64,000 nucleotides of DNA, from contig NZ_UFYA01000001.1 in NCBI RefSeq assembly GCF_900447215.1, forward strand, positions 1,116,001 to 1,180,000. The letters run 5' to 3'. Both the position numbers and the translations under genes were made by a program. Shown piece by piece: positions 36,448-46,198 of this stretch (position 1 is the first letter of the stretch; the number at the start of each line of letters is the position of its first letter). The stretch comes from Dermatophilus congolensis. GTDB taxonomy: Bacteria > Actinomycetota > Actinomycetes > Actinomycetales > Dermatophilaceae. A model generated the notes under the pieces. The model made no database searches. It saw nothing but the letters and a program-made list of their open reading frames with translations, and was not told the DNA's origin.

Positions 36448-37320
36448 TTACAACGGACTGGCCTGATCATCACTGAGATTCGACCACTCAGGACGTTTAC
36501 GCGCTTTACTTCGCTCCAACAGCGAAGCCACAGCCCACGCTGCGAAATACAAAACAGTCATCGGGATGGCCAAACCAAACATCGTCCACGGATCCGGCGT
36601 GGGGGTGATAAACGCAGCAAACACAAACAACCCCACCACCGCGAAACGCCACCCGCGCAACATAGCCGCAGCGGGGAAAACCCCAATCATGTTCAACCCC
36701 ACCAAGAACACCGGCAGCAAAAACGCACACCCAAACGCCACAATGAACCTGGTCACGAACGTCAAATACTCATCCGCGGGCACAATATTGACACCCTGCG
36801 ACGGCGTGAAACCAATCAAAATGACAATTGCCTTCGGCAACGTCACATACGCCAACCAACAACCCGACACAAACAACGGGATCGCCGTCAGCATGAACGC
36901 CAACGCCGTCCACTTCTCCCTACGACGCAGCCCCGGCACGATAAACGCCCACACCTGATAAATCCACACCGGGCTGGACAAAATAAGCGCCACAAACAGC
37001 GCCACCTGAATCTGCACCGCCAACGGCGAGGTCAGCGTCGCATAGTTCACATCTCCCCGCCGCATACGCAGCGGCGAAGTCAAATCGTTCAAGATTGGCT
37101 CGTACCACATCCACCCAGGCACAGCAGCCACAACCAACGCCAGCAGCGCAACCAAAAAACGGTTTTTCAACTCCCGCAGGTGCTCCGCGAGAGGCATACG
37201 CCCCTCCGGATCCCTACGACGATGCTTCAACCGCGGACGACGAACCTGCCTGTGCACCGAACTTCCGGCAACACCGGGACCGTCAACATCGGTCACCTCA
37301 TGCCCCCCAGAGGCACTCAC
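36448..37320 (-). CDS. tatC: Twin-arginine translocase subunit TatC
   Basis: A 290-aa membrane receptor of the Tat pathway, which exports folded proteins with RR signal peptides. The family opening [13 protein letters not shown] is present and contains the conserved Glu. Six hydrophobic segments follow, with [11 protein letters not shown] and [10 protein letters not shown] as landmarks. The start overlaps the tatA stop by four bases, so the two are coupled. The N-terminal tail (about 40 residues) is basic and longer than in E. coli. Confidence 0.94.
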   Translation of the reverse strand: MSASGGHEVTDVDGPGVAGSSVHRQVRRPRLKHRRRDPEGRMPLAEHLRELKNRFLVALLALVVAAVPGWMWYEPILNDLTSPLRMRRGDVNYATLTSPLAVQIQVALFVALILSSPVWIYQVWAFIVPGLRRREKWTALAFMLTAIPLFVSGCWLAYVTLPKAIVILIGFTPSQGVNIVPADEYLTFVTRFIVAFGCAFLLPVFLVGLNMIGVFPAAAMLRGWRFAVVGLFVFAAFITPTPDPWTMFGLAIPMTVLYFAAWAVASLLERSKARKRPEWSNLSDDQASPL

Positions 37321-37667
37321 GCGCGGTACTGCGCGTTACCCGAACCATCATTAAAAGGACGTTTCTCCTGCACCGCAGACGGAGTTTCCTGCCCAGCCTG
37401 CGCCGAAGGACGCTGCTCCGGCTCACGCGGCGCCGCCTGCTGAGGCTGCTGAGGCGCAGTAGTCGAAGGAGAAGCAACATCACCATGCACCGTGTCCTGC
37501 GAAGCAGCACTACGGTGATCACGCTTCAACTCATCAACCTCAGACTTAAAAATCCTCATCGAACGCCCCAAACTACGCGCAGCATCAGGCAACTTCTTCC
37601 ACCCGAACAACACAACGATGACCACAATGATCACCAGCGCTTCAGGACCACCAAGCCAACTCGGCAT
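37317..37667 (-). CDS. tatA: Twin-arginine translocase subunit TatA
   Basis: A 116-aa pore-forming Tat subunit. It has one short N-terminal membrane segment ([21 protein letters not shown]) followed by the amphipathic helix [18 protein letters not shown], both diagnostic. The tail from about residue 60 is Pro/Gln/Ala-rich and probably disordered. ATG 37667 is chosen since it places the membrane helix right at the N-terminus; upstream in-frame starts would put a charged tail before it. Confidence 0.94.
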   Translation of the reverse strand: MPSWLGGPEALVIIVVIVVLFGWKKLPDAARSLGRSMRIFKSEVDELKRDHRSAASQDTVHGDVASPSTTAPQQPQQAAPREPEQRPSAQAGQETPSAVQEKRPFNDGSGNAQYRA

Positions 37668-37805
37668 GACCAGGCCTTTCATCAGAAAACATTCATTGTC
37701 AACCCCGACATCACACACCTACCGGAGCCCTGGCCAGTCTAAGCGCGCAAACTCACCTGCGCCTGCGAGGCAACCTGCACATCCCTTCAGGTTCCATACC
37801 CAACC

Positions 37806-38798
37806 TCACTCGTAATAATCCAACGCACGCTGCACACCACGCGAGACCTCAACCGCTACATGCGCCGGCTCAACCACCCGCACCGACCCACCAGACCTCC
37901 ACACCAAACGCCTCACCCACGAGGGATCCTTCACCAACAAACGCACCAACTGATCCGGCTCATCAGCCCCACTAGCAGACCCCTGCACGTCCTCCACCGA
38001 CACCACCGGGTAATACTCACCAATCCACCGCGACTGCGGCCCCACCCGAAGAACCACCTCAATAGAAGCATCCAGCGGCCCCTGCGCAGGCGCCGCAACA
38101 TCCTCAAACGCCCCCCGCGGAGGCACACTCTCCACCTCCAACACCTCCAACGACACAATCCGATCCAACCGGAACGTACGCACCCCCTGCGCCCGATGGC
38201 ACCAACCCCGCAAATACCAATGCGCCCCCGAATGCTCTAACCGCACCGGATCAACATCCCGATCCGTCACCTCATCCCGCGCAACATTCAAATAGCGCAA
38301 CTGCACCCGCCGGTTATCACGCAACGCCTGCCGCACCTGACCAACCCACCGCGCAGCGTCCTCATCAACAAGATCCACCCCCATGCGCCGCGCCAACTCC
38401 ACTGCATCATCTCCACCAACATGCCCTGTAGCCTCCACCAACTTCTCCAACGCCGAAGCAACCACCGCCGGATCAGCAAGACCAGGAACCGACCCCAACG
38501 CCTCCAACCCCACGATCAACGACAACGCCTCATCAGGAGCCAACCGCAACGGCCGCGAAATCTCATCCGCATTACGAATAAACACCTCCCCGGACTCCCA
38601 ATCCGCCTCAATCAACACATCAGGAGTAATCCCAGGCGTACCGCACAAAAAAATCACCGCCAAATCCTTCTCCACCTGCGCAGCAGTGACCCCAAACACC
38701 TTCGCCACCTCCTCCACCGACTCCCCCGGATGCTCCAACACCCACGGCACCATCGTGAGAAGACGCTCCAAACGCCGCTTCGCCGGTTCCATACTCAT
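37806..38798 (-). CDS. pafC: WYL-domain regulator PafC
   Basis: A 330-aa transcription factor with an N-terminal winged helix (RRLERLLTMVPWVLEHPGESVEEVAKVFGV), a central WYL domain (GAHWYLRGWCHRAQGVRTFRLDRI) and a WCX tail. With PafB it forms the PafBC activator of the mycobacterial LexA-independent DNA-damage response. It overlaps pafB by four bases. The name means proteasome accessory factor by locus, but the role is in DNA repair gene control. Confidence 0.92.
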   Translation of the reverse strand: MSMEPAKRRLERLLTMVPWVLEHPGESVEEVAKVFGVTAAQVEKDLAVIFLCGTPGITPDVLIEADWESGEVFIRNADEISRPLRLAPDEALSLIVGLEALGSVPGLADPAVVASALEKLVEATGHVGGDDAVELARRMGVDLVDEDAARWVGQVRQALRDNRRVQLRYLNVARDEVTDRDVDPVRLEHSGAHWYLRGWCHRAQGVRTFRLDRIVSLEVLEVESVPPRGAFEDVAAPAQGPLDASIEVVLRVGPQSRWIGEYYPVVSVEDVQGSASGADEPDQLVRLLVKDPSWVRRLVWRSGGSVRVVEPAHVAVEVSRGVQRALDYYE

Positions 38799-39880
38799 CG
38801 CTGCCCCTCCTCAAACCCAGCCGCCGCAACACCCTTCAACAAACCCACCACCCGCACCCGCAACTCCTGCGGAGCAACCACCACCACATCAGGCCCATAC
38901 GACGCCAACTCCCCCGCCATACGGTCCAGATCATCAAAATCCACCACCAACGAATCAAAGCCTGGCATCGAAAAATCAACCACTGACACATGGTCAGCAG
39001 CATCACCGCCAACCTGTTCCGCCGCCCGCAACCGCAACGCCGCACCCGCACGCCGCGCCACCAACAACTCAGCGCGACCCCCCGCTCCCGGATCCACACT
39101 GCGACGAATCATCCTCATCGGATCATGCCCTGCAGGAATCTCGTACGCACCCGCCCGCCCCACCGGCTTAACCTCCGAAACAATCCGATCAAGCCGGAAC
39201 AACCGCTCCGCCCCCCGAACCACATCAAACCCCGTCACATACCAACGCCCATGCCACGCCTGCAACCGCCACGGCTGCACCTGCCGCGATGAAACCTCAC
39301 CACCAGAACGCCGATATTCAAACTTCACCGCACGCCGCGACATCACCGCACGCCGCAACACCTCAAAAGAAGGCACCGACGTCGAAACCATGAACTGATC
39401 AACCTCATCAACCACCCCATCAGCCACACCTGTCAGCAATGCCGACTCCCCCGACTCAGCACCAGCCGCCGACAACTTACGAATCGCCGACGCAGCAGTA
39501 GGCGCCAACGAACTCGACGACCAAATCCGAGCAGCCAACCGCAACGCCTCCACCTCACCAGCGCTGAACCGAATCGGCGGCAAAGCATACGCACGACGAT
39601 CAATCCGATAACCGACCTCGTCATCAAAAAACGGATCCACCGGCTGCGTCAAAAGCGGAATCCCCAACTCACGCAACTCATCCTTATCGCGCTCAAACAT
39701 GCGATCAAAGAGCTCATCACTGAACTGCTCATACTGCCGCACCTGCCGCCGCAACGTCTCCTTAGGTAGCGGACGACGCGTAGCCAAAAGCGCGAGAACA
39801 AGATTGAGCAGACGCTCAATCTTGGCGTCACCGTTCGAAGATCCCATGCGGCGAAATCTAGTCCACCCAACCCCACTCAC
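38795..39880 (-). CDS. pafB: WYL-domain regulator PafB
   Basis: A 361-aa partner of PafC with the same layout: helix-turn-helix near the start (AKIERLLNLVLALLATRRPL), a WYL domain (WHGRWYVTGFDVVRGAERLFRLDRI) and a C-terminal WCX part. GTG 39880 overlaps the pafA stop as GTGA, which suggests coupling. ATG 39847 would begin closer to the family N-terminus, so the start is uncertain by 11 residues. Confidence 0.91.
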   Translation of the reverse strand: MSGVGWTRFRRMGSSNGDAKIERLLNLVLALLATRRPLPKETLRRQVRQYEQFSDELFDRMFERDKDELRELGIPLLTQPVDPFFDDEVGYRIDRRAYALPPIRFSAGEVEALRLAARIWSSSSLAPTAASAIRKLSAAGAESGESALLTGVADGVVDEVDQFMVSTSVPSFEVLRRAVMSRRAVKFEYRRSGGEVSSRQVQPWRLQAWHGRWYVTGFDVVRGAERLFRLDRIVSEVKPVGRAGAYEIPAGHDPMRMIRRSVDPGAGGRAELLVARRAGAALRLRAAEQVGGDAADHVSVVDFSMPGFDSLVVDFDDLDRMAGELASYGPDVVVVAPQELRVRVVGLLKGVAAAGFEEGQR

Positions 39881-41271
39881 CGCAGCGAAACCACACCGCC
39901 ATCCCCACGCATGCTGACAAGCAACTGCTCAACCCGCTCATCATGCGTAGCAAACGGATCCAACAACTCCACCTCCCGATCCACCCCACCACCAACCTGC
40001 ACCCGCGCCCAATCCACCGAACACGGCAAACCAGCCTGCCTCGCCGCCACCACAACAGCCCCACGCAACACCGCCCGCGTCCTGGGCGGAACCGTCATCG
40101 CCTCCCGCGCCCGCGCATCAGAAATAAACACATCCACCTCACCAGCACGCTCCAACGCAGCAAAAAGTCCCTGCCCCGGACGCACATCATGAAACAGCAA
40201 ATCCAAAGCAGCCACCCGCGCATCCTGCAAATCCGTGCCATGACGCTCCATAAACCGATCAAGAACACGCCTCTTGACCGCCCAATCAACCTGCCGCGAC
40301 AACACCGCCCAATCCCGCGACTCCACCGCCGTAAGCACCCCATCCCACAACTGCAACACCCGCTCATCAGCAGGCCCCAGCACACCCACCCGATCCACGT
40401 AATCGACCACCGCCGCATAAAACGCGCGCTGCACCTCAACCGCACGCACCCGCTTGCCATCAGCAAGAGAAACCACCGACCACGGATCCCTACTGATCGC
40501 ACGAATAGCACGCGCATTCGACATCAAACCCACAACCGGCGCAGACGCACCACTTTCCAACACCCGCAACACCAGCTCCGTGGTACCCACCTTCAACAAC
40601 GTGCTGGTCTGCGTCATCGTCGAATCACCCACAATGATGTGCAAACGGCGGTACATATCCGCATCAGCATGAGGCTCATCGCGGGCATTAATCATCGGAC
40701 GCGAACGCGTAGTGGCATGCGAAACCCCCTCCCACACCACCTCCGCACGCTGCGAAATATCAAACCGAACCGGCTCATCCACACCCCGCTGCGGACGAAC
40801 AACCCGCCCCGCGCCACAAAAAATTTGCCGCGTCACCAAAAACGGAGCAAGCAACTCCGATAAAGCCTCAACACCCCCACCACGACGCACTAAATAATTC
40901 TCATGACAGCCATACGAATTACCAACAGAATCAAGATTGTTCTTCAACACCCTGAACGTGCCCTCGATACCGTCCTGGGCCAACCTACGAACAGCACCAC
41001 CAGCCAGCTCATCCATGATGAGCTCACCAGCACGATCATGAGCAACAAGATCAAACACATCCGTGCACTCAGCAGTGGCGTACTCAGGATGATTCCCCAC
41101 ATCCAGATACAACCGAGCACCACTATCGGTAAAAACATTAGACGTGCGATGACGGCCAATAATGTCCCGAAACATCGCCCGCGCAGCCTCATCCCCCGAC
41201 AGGCGCCTCCTACCCTCATACGTGAAGGAGACGCCGTACTCGGTTTCCACCCCCATGACGCGAGAAGTCAC
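39877..41271 (-). CDS. pafA: Pup-protein ligase PafA
   Basis: A 464-aa glutamine-synthetase-like ligase that joins deamidated Pup to lysines of target proteins using ATP. The ATP/metal motif MGVETEYGVSF holds the conserved Glu. The catalytic Asp is in ARLYLDVGNHPEY, and NSYGCHENYLV and INARDEPHADAD follow. It overlaps prcA by four bases (ATGA). In M. tuberculosis pafA is some ten genes away from prcA, so this arrangement is more compact. Confidence 0.95.
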   Translation of the reverse strand: MTSRVMGVETEYGVSFTYEGRRRLSGDEAARAMFRDIIGRHRTSNVFTDSGARLYLDVGNHPEYATAECTDVFDLVAHDRAGELIMDELAGGAVRRLAQDGIEGTFRVLKNNLDSVGNSYGCHENYLVRRGGGVEALSELLAPFLVTRQIFCGAGRVVRPQRGVDEPVRFDISQRAEVVWEGVSHATTRSRPMINARDEPHADADMYRRLHIIVGDSTMTQTSTLLKVGTTELVLRVLESGASAPVVGLMSNARAIRAISRDPWSVVSLADGKRVRAVEVQRAFYAAVVDYVDRVGVLGPADERVLQLWDGVLTAVESRDWAVLSRQVDWAVKRRVLDRFMERHGTDLQDARVAALDLLFHDVRPGQGLFAALERAGEVDVFISDARAREAMTVPPRTRAVLRGAVVVAARQAGLPCSVDWARVQVGGGVDREVELLDPFATHDERVEQLLVSMRGDGGVVSLR

Positions 41272-41996
41272 GCCTGACCTTCCAGCACGCCCCCACTCTC
41301 ACCAGCACCATCACACGAACGCAACCACTCCTGCACCCGCGCCACCGGAACCCGACGGAAAGAACGACGCGCACAACCCCGCTCCAAAACAGCGACCTCC
41401 AACTGGCTACTGCGCTCAGCGGCATCCCCACGAGGCAACAGCGCAGCAGCCGCCTGCCTCACTGCGTGCGCGCAGCTCATTCCCACATCCCAAGAGTGGC
41501 GCAAAGTCGCACTCAACGCCTCTCCATCACCACCCATCGCAACAAAACCTTCCTCGTCTCCGACGCTGCCATCAAAACGCAACCGGAACAACGAATCCTC
41601 AGCCGCAGTGGCACCAACCTCAGCCACAACAAGCTCAACCTCATACGGCTTAGGACCAGCCGTGAACGCCACTCCCAACGACTGCGAATACGCGTTAGCC
41701 AAAGCCCTAGCCGTGACATCCTCACGCGCATAGGCATAACCACGCCCATCGGCATAACGAATCCCCGCCACCCGCAAGCTCTCAAACTCGTGATACTTAC
41801 CAACCGCGGCGAAAGCGATCCGATCATAAATTTCGGAAATCTTATGCAACGAAGTCGACGGGTTCTCAGCAACAAGAACCACCCCATCAGCACAGCTACC
41901 CACCACAACCGACCTGCCACGCGCTATACCTTTACGCGCGAACTCAACCCGATCCTTAACAAGCTGCTCTGGTGAAACATAAAACGACGTACTCAT
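41268..41996 (-). CDS. prcA: Proteasome alpha subunit
   Basis: A 242-aa alpha subunit that forms the outer rings and gate of the 20S core. The alpha signature is clear: FYVSPEQLVKDRVEFARKGIARGR, VVLVAENPS and YDRIAFAAVGKYHEFE. As expected for alpha subunits, the N-terminus carries the gating tail and lacks a catalytic threonine. The start overlaps prcB by four bases. The C-terminal tail is short and Glu/Gly-rich. Confidence 0.95.
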   Translation of the reverse strand: MSTSFYVSPEQLVKDRVEFARKGIARGRSVVVGSCADGVVLVAENPSTSLHKISEIYDRIAFAAVGKYHEFESLRVAGIRYADGRGYAYAREDVTARALANAYSQSLGVAFTAGPKPYEVELVVAEVGATAAEDSLFRLRFDGSVGDEEGFVAMGGDGEALSATLRHSWDVGMSCAHAVRQAAAALLPRGDAAERSSQLEVAVLERGCARRSFRRVPVARVQEWLRSCDGAGESGGVLEGQA

Positions 41997-42826
41997 GCCC
42001 GGCCCTCCTGCCGCTGGCGACGCGCAGCCAATAACTCAGTCACGATGCCCTCCAACTTCTGCGGGCTCACCTCTTCAGCCCCATCAGGAGTAACCACCGC
42101 ACACGTAGGCCAAATACCTCGAGCAAGATCAGGGCCACCAGTTGCACTGTCATCATCAGCGGCATCCACAAGCGCTTCAATAAGCACACGCACAGCCTCA
42201 TCAGCGCCAAGCCCAGGCCGCCACGTTTTCTTCAACGAGCCACGCGCAAACATCGCACCAGACCCAATCGAATGAAAATCGTGCTCCTCATAACACCCAC
42301 CCGTGACGTCATAGGTGAAAATCCGCCCCGGCGAAGCAGAACGCGCCACACGCCGATCACCAGCCGGATGCGAAGCAACGAACAAAGGCAACACCGGCAA
42401 CCCACGCATCGCCATCGTCATCTGGGCACGCAACATCGTTGCCAACCGATTGGCTTTGCCATCAACCGACAAGGGCACACCCTCAATCTTGGCGAAATGC
42501 TCAAGTTCCACACCAAAAAGTTTGACCAGTTCAACCGCTAAGCCAGCGGTACCAGCAATCCCCACCGCCGAATGCTCATCCGTAACAAACACCTTCGTGA
42601 TGTCATGGCTAGCGATAAGACTGCCCGCTGTCGCCCGACGATCACCAGCAATCACCACACCCTGACCAAACGTAGCCGCAGCAATAGTGGTCCCATGCGG
42701 AGCAGAGGCATGCCACCCCGACTCCCCCACACCCTGCACAGCACAATCACCATGCCCCGGCAACAAATACGGCGCCGAATCAGCGAGATACTGACTAAAG
42801 GACGAATCCTGCAGTGGCCCGATCAC
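41993..42826 (-). CDS. prcB: Proteasome beta subunit with propeptide
   Basis: A 277-aa catalytic subunit of the 20S core. A propeptide of about 45 residues ends at HG before TTIAAATF, so mature protein should begin with Thr46, the nucleophile. Other active-site positions are present in GDRRAT and in the Lys of DITKVFVTDEHSAV. It overlaps pup by four bases and prcA by four bases, which supports stoichiometric expression. Confidence 0.95.
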   Translation of the reverse strand: MIGPLQDSSFSQYLADSAPYLLPGHGDCAVQGVGESGWHASAPHGTTIAAATFGQGVVIAGDRRATAGSLIASHDITKVFVTDEHSAVGIAGTAGLAVELVKLFGVELEHFAKIEGVPLSVDGKANRLATMLRAQMTMAMRGLPVLPLFVASHPAGDRRVARSASPGRIFTYDVTGGCYEEHDFHSIGSGAMFARGSLKKTWRPGLGADEAVRVLIEALVDAADDDSATGGPDLARGIWPTCAVVTPDGAEEVSPQKLEGIVTELLAARRQRQEGRA

Positions 42827-43011
42827 TGTCCACCCTTCTGTACAAAGTTCGCAACAAACTCTTCAGCATGAGTCTCCAGAACAGCATCGATATCATCCAA
42901 AACCGCATCAAGATCAGCATGCACACCAGCAGCCCGACCAGACTCCGCTACCTGCTCAACACACACATCATCTTCTTCATAACCATCGGAAACACGTTTT
43001 TGCCCCGCCAT
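42823..43011 (-). CDS. pup: Prokaryotic ubiquitin-like protein Pup, Gln form
   Basis: A 62-aa, acidic, mostly disordered protein tag. It has the Dop/PafA-binding helix region (DLDAVLDDIDAVLE) and ends FVQKGGQ, so it needs Dop to convert the terminal Gln to Glu before ligation. ATG 43011 is preferred because GGAGG precedes it by five bases; an adjacent GTG would add one residue. It begins the pup-prcB-prcA-pafA series, 30 bases after dop. Confidence 0.95.
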   Translation of the reverse strand: MAGQKRVSDGYEEDDVCVEQVAESGRAAGVHADLDAVLDDIDAVLETHAEEFVANFVQKGGQ

Positions 43012-43044
43012 CACAACCTCCTACATCTAAGTTCAAATCTGTTT

Positions 43045-44637
43045 TCAATCTAACCGGCCATCCACCAGAAAATCGCACCCGCTCACCGCCCCAAACGCCG
43101 CTCCCACATACGAAAACAGATCACCCCGACACTGCCCAACCGGATCATCACCAACCTGATCACGCGCACCCAAAGCAGGATCAACACACCACAGCCGCGA
43201 CACACCAGCTTCCTCAAGCACGAGAGTTTCCCACGACGCGGCAACCACATTCACACCCCCATCAACGCAACGCCCCCGCAACCACGCCCGCGTATGCGCC
43301 GGCGGCAACCACATAGCCGCCGCGACCTCATCCTCCGAAACAAGCCGACGCAGCCGCCCCGCCCGTTCAAGCACACGCGCCACCCCCACACCAGGGCGAG
43401 TATCAGCCCACTGAATATCCACCGCACGCAACTTCGGACTATCCCACGAGCCCCCCTCACGCGCCCGATAACGCTCCACCACTGCCCACTTAGCAGCCCA
43501 ATCAAGCAAATGCGACACCGCCTCCGGCCCATCCGCCAAGCGCGTCAACACCTCATCCCACCAATACAAAACCTCATACGTATCCGGGTCACTCTCAGCA
43601 GTCACACCAGCATGCTCAGCCGCCGCCTGCCAATAAACACGCAACATCTCCACAGCGCTGATACGCCTACCATCAACAAGACGAAGACGATGCCGACCCC
43701 GCACATCACGAGAAACAGCAATAAGCTCAGCCAGCGGATCAGCCAACTCAAACCGAGGGCACACACCACCCTCGATCAGACCAAGCACCAACGACGTTGA
43801 CCCCACCTTCAGCAACGCCGAAATATCCGCCAAATTCGCGTCACCGATAATCACATGAAGCCGCCGAAAACGCCCCGGATCAGCATGCGGCTCATCACGA
43901 GTATTAATAATGGGACGACGAAAAGTCGTCTCCAACCCAACAATGGCCTCCATAAAATCGCTACGCGCCCCAATCTGAAAACCACCCACCTGAGAACGCT
44001 GCCCGAGACCAACCCGCCCCGCCCCGGCAAGCACCTGACGAACAACAAAAAACGGAATCAACAACTCAGCAATCCGCTCAAACGCAACTCCACGGTCAAC
44101 GAGATAATTCTCGTGACTGCCGTACGAAGCGCCCTTACCATCCGTGTTGTTCTTGTACAGCACAAGGCGCTCGCCACCGTTACCAGCTGCCGCGATATCA
44201 CTACCGGTAAGCATCGCCGCCGCATCCGTGAACGCAATCTCCCCCGCGCGATCCCACATCACTGCTTGCCGCGGAGTAATACACTCAGGACCGCTGTACT
44301 CCGGATGAGCATGATCAACGTAAACACGTGCACCATTAGGGGCAGCAAGGCTCGCCAAACGAAGATCCTCACCCACCTCATCAGTACGCATCGCCCCCTC
44401 GGCACAGCTGTGATCAAGAGTCCACCCGCGCGCATCCACCAACGGACTTTCACCCGCATAATCCCACCGTGCAACCCGATGCCCCCTCGCCGCAGCCAAC
44501 ACATCATACGCATGCACAAGAAGCCCCGAGGCGGTCATCGGATTAGCGTGAGGGTCGCCCGCGACGGTAATACCGAACTCAGTCTCGAGCCCCACAACTC
44601 GATGAACACCAGTACAACCACGGGTGACAGAAACCAT
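43045..44637 (-). CDS. dop: Pup deamidase/depupylase Dop
   Basis: A 530-aa PafA homologue that deamidates Pup and removes it from substrates. Motifs are VVGLETEFGITV, the Asp-bearing ARVYVDHAHPEYSGPE, YKNNTDGKGASYGSHENYL and INTRDEPHADPGRFRR. The longer insert after about residue 45 (HAYDVLAAARGHRVARWDYAGES) is the Dop-loop region that distinguishes Dop from PafA. It leads the minus-strand operon. The upstream neighbour is the divergent, frameshifted prs gene rather than arc. Confidence 0.95.
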   Translation of the reverse strand: MVSVTRGCTGVHRVVGLETEFGITVAGDPHANPMTASGLLVHAYDVLAAARGHRVARWDYAGESPLVDARGWTLDHSCAEGAMRTDEVGEDLRLASLAAPNGARVYVDHAHPEYSGPECITPRQAVMWDRAGEIAFTDAAAMLTGSDIAAAGNGGERLVLYKNNTDGKGASYGSHENYLVDRGVAFERIAELLIPFFVVRQVLAGAGRVGLGQRSQVGGFQIGARSDFMEAIVGLETTFRRPIINTRDEPHADPGRFRRLHVIIGDANLADISALLKVGSTSLVLGLIEGGVCPRFELADPLAELIAVSRDVRGRHRLRLVDGRRISAVEMLRVYWQAAAEHAGVTAESDPDTYEVLYWWDEVLTRLADGPEAVSHLLDWAAKWAVVERYRAREGGSWDSPKLRAVDIQWADTRPGVGVARVLERAGRLRRLVSEDEVAAAMWLPPAHTRAWLRGRCVDGGVNVVAASWETLVLEEAGVSRLWCVDPALGARDQVGDDPVGQCRGDLFSYVGAAFGAVSGCDFLVDGRLD

Positions 44638-44788
44638 GCAACGACTCTACGCATCACCAACAACGGGTTCACAAGAGCACCTAGGCTACTGAGGTGTGCA
44701 TCCCCGCACACCACTAGTGACATAGCCTGACGATGGTGCTGCCCTAAGCAACACCAGGTAAAAGACCCAAAACCTGTGAGGATCAGCT

Positions 44789-45788
44789 GTGCGCGACGTG
44801 ATCGTGTTCTCTGGCAGTGCCCATCGTGGGCTCGCCGAGAACATCTGCCGACACCTGGGTGTCCCCCTGTCCCCCACCGAGATTCAACGCTTCAGCAACG
44901 ACTGTTTACAGGCCCAGTTGCTCGCAAACTGCCGCCAACGAGACGTATACATCGTCCAACCACTCGTGCCCCCCACACAGGATCACCTCATGGAACTACT
45001 CATGATGATCAACGCGGCACGAGGGGCATCCGCCGCACAAATCACTGCAGTAATCCCCCACTACTCCTACGCCCGCTCCGACAAAAAAAGACGCCTCACG
45101 CATCTCCCTGGGCGGACGCCTGGTCGCCGACCTCATCCACACCGCCGGAGCAGACCGCGTACTCACCATGGAGCTGCACGCCCCCCAGGTACATGGATTC
45201 TTCTCCGTACCTGTCGACCACCTCTCAGCAATCGGTGTACTTGCCGACCACTTCCGCGGACGAGACCTCAACAACTCCGTCGTCGTCTCTCCCGACCTCG
45301 GCAACACCAAAACCGCTTCCCTCTTCGCCCGACTGCTATCCCTACCCGTCGCCGCAGGCAGCAAAATCCGACACGGCGACGACAACATCGAAATCGAATC
45401 AATCGTCGGTGACGTAACCGGTAAACGCGCCATCATCCTCGACGACGAAATCGCCACCGGCGGATCAATGATCGGCCTGCTCGACCGTCTCGCCGAAGCT
45501 GGCTGCCCCGGCGCATCCGTCGTATGCACCCACGGCCTGTTCGCAGGCAAAGCAGTCGAAAAACTCACACAACACCCTCTCGTCGACGAAGTCGTCACAA
45601 CAGACACCGTCCCCTCCCCCACCGGATGGGACAAACTCACCGTCGTATCGATCGCTTCACTCTTCGCCGAAGCCATCGCCCGCATCCACCAAGGCGAATC
45701 AGTCAGCCGCCTCTTCGATGGAATCGACCCACGCCACGCCTCACCACAACTTGGCTTCGACCTCGATTTCGGCACCCAGGAGTCCTAA
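44789..45788 (+). pseudogene. prs: Ribose-phosphate pyrophosphokinase with frameshift
   Basis: The first frame (44789-45089) gives SGSAHRGLAENIC, the flexible-loop region and IPHYSYARSDKK. The family sequence then continues in another frame to 45788 as DASRISLGGRLVADLIHTAGADRVLTMELHAPQVHG and the PRPP loop DDEIATGGSM. The switch falls exactly in a run of seven A at 45083-45089; six A would restore one complete protein of about 332 aa. It may be a sequencing error, a genuine null, or a slippage site. The GTG start follows GAGGA. It would make PRPP for nucleotide, His and Trp synthesis. Confidence 0.85.
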
Positions 45789-46184
45789 ATGAGCACCACA
45801 TCCCCTCTGCCCCACTCAACGCGTCTAGTCCGCCTCCCCGCAGCAGCTATCGCCGCGATCGACGTTGTCTGCATTGTCGCTTTCGCAGCAATAGGACGCG
45901 GCAACCACGGAGAATCACTCGGACTGGCTGCGATCCTCGGCGTCGCAACCCCCTTCCTTATCGGTCTAGCCGCAGCCTGGGCAGTTACCTACGCCTCAAA
46001 ACACGCCGCGCCCCGCACTATTCGCCAAGGCGTACTCGTATGGATCGTCACTCTCGCTGGCGGAATGTCCGTGCGATCCATGAGCGGCGGAGGCACCGCT
46101 GTTGCCTTCGTAATTGTTTCCGCGATCTTTTTGTCCTTGACACTCATCGGGTGGCGAGCCGTAGCAGCACGACGCTCCGCCTAA
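45789..46184 (+). CDS. DUF3054 membrane protein
   Basis: A 131-aa protein with four predicted membrane segments. It carries the family features FAAIGRGNHGES after the first segment and TPFLIGLAAAWAV in the next. No function is known for DUF3054. It starts on the base after the prs stop, so the two are co-transcribed and expression would depend on prs translation. Confidence 0.82.
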   Translation: MSTTSPLPHSTRLVRLPAAAIAAIDVVCIVAFAAIGRGNHGESLGLAAILGVATPFLIGLAAAWAVTYASKHAAPRTIRQGVLVWIVTLAGGMSVRSMSGGGTAVAFVIVSAIFLSLTLIGWRAVAARRSA

Positions 46185-46198
46185 TCACCCATCACTTT

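Noticed and set aside
45083-45089. Programmed -1 frameshift at the A7 run in prs
   Set aside because: The downstream frame requires +1 (loss of one base), so a classic -1 slippery heptamer does not explain it.
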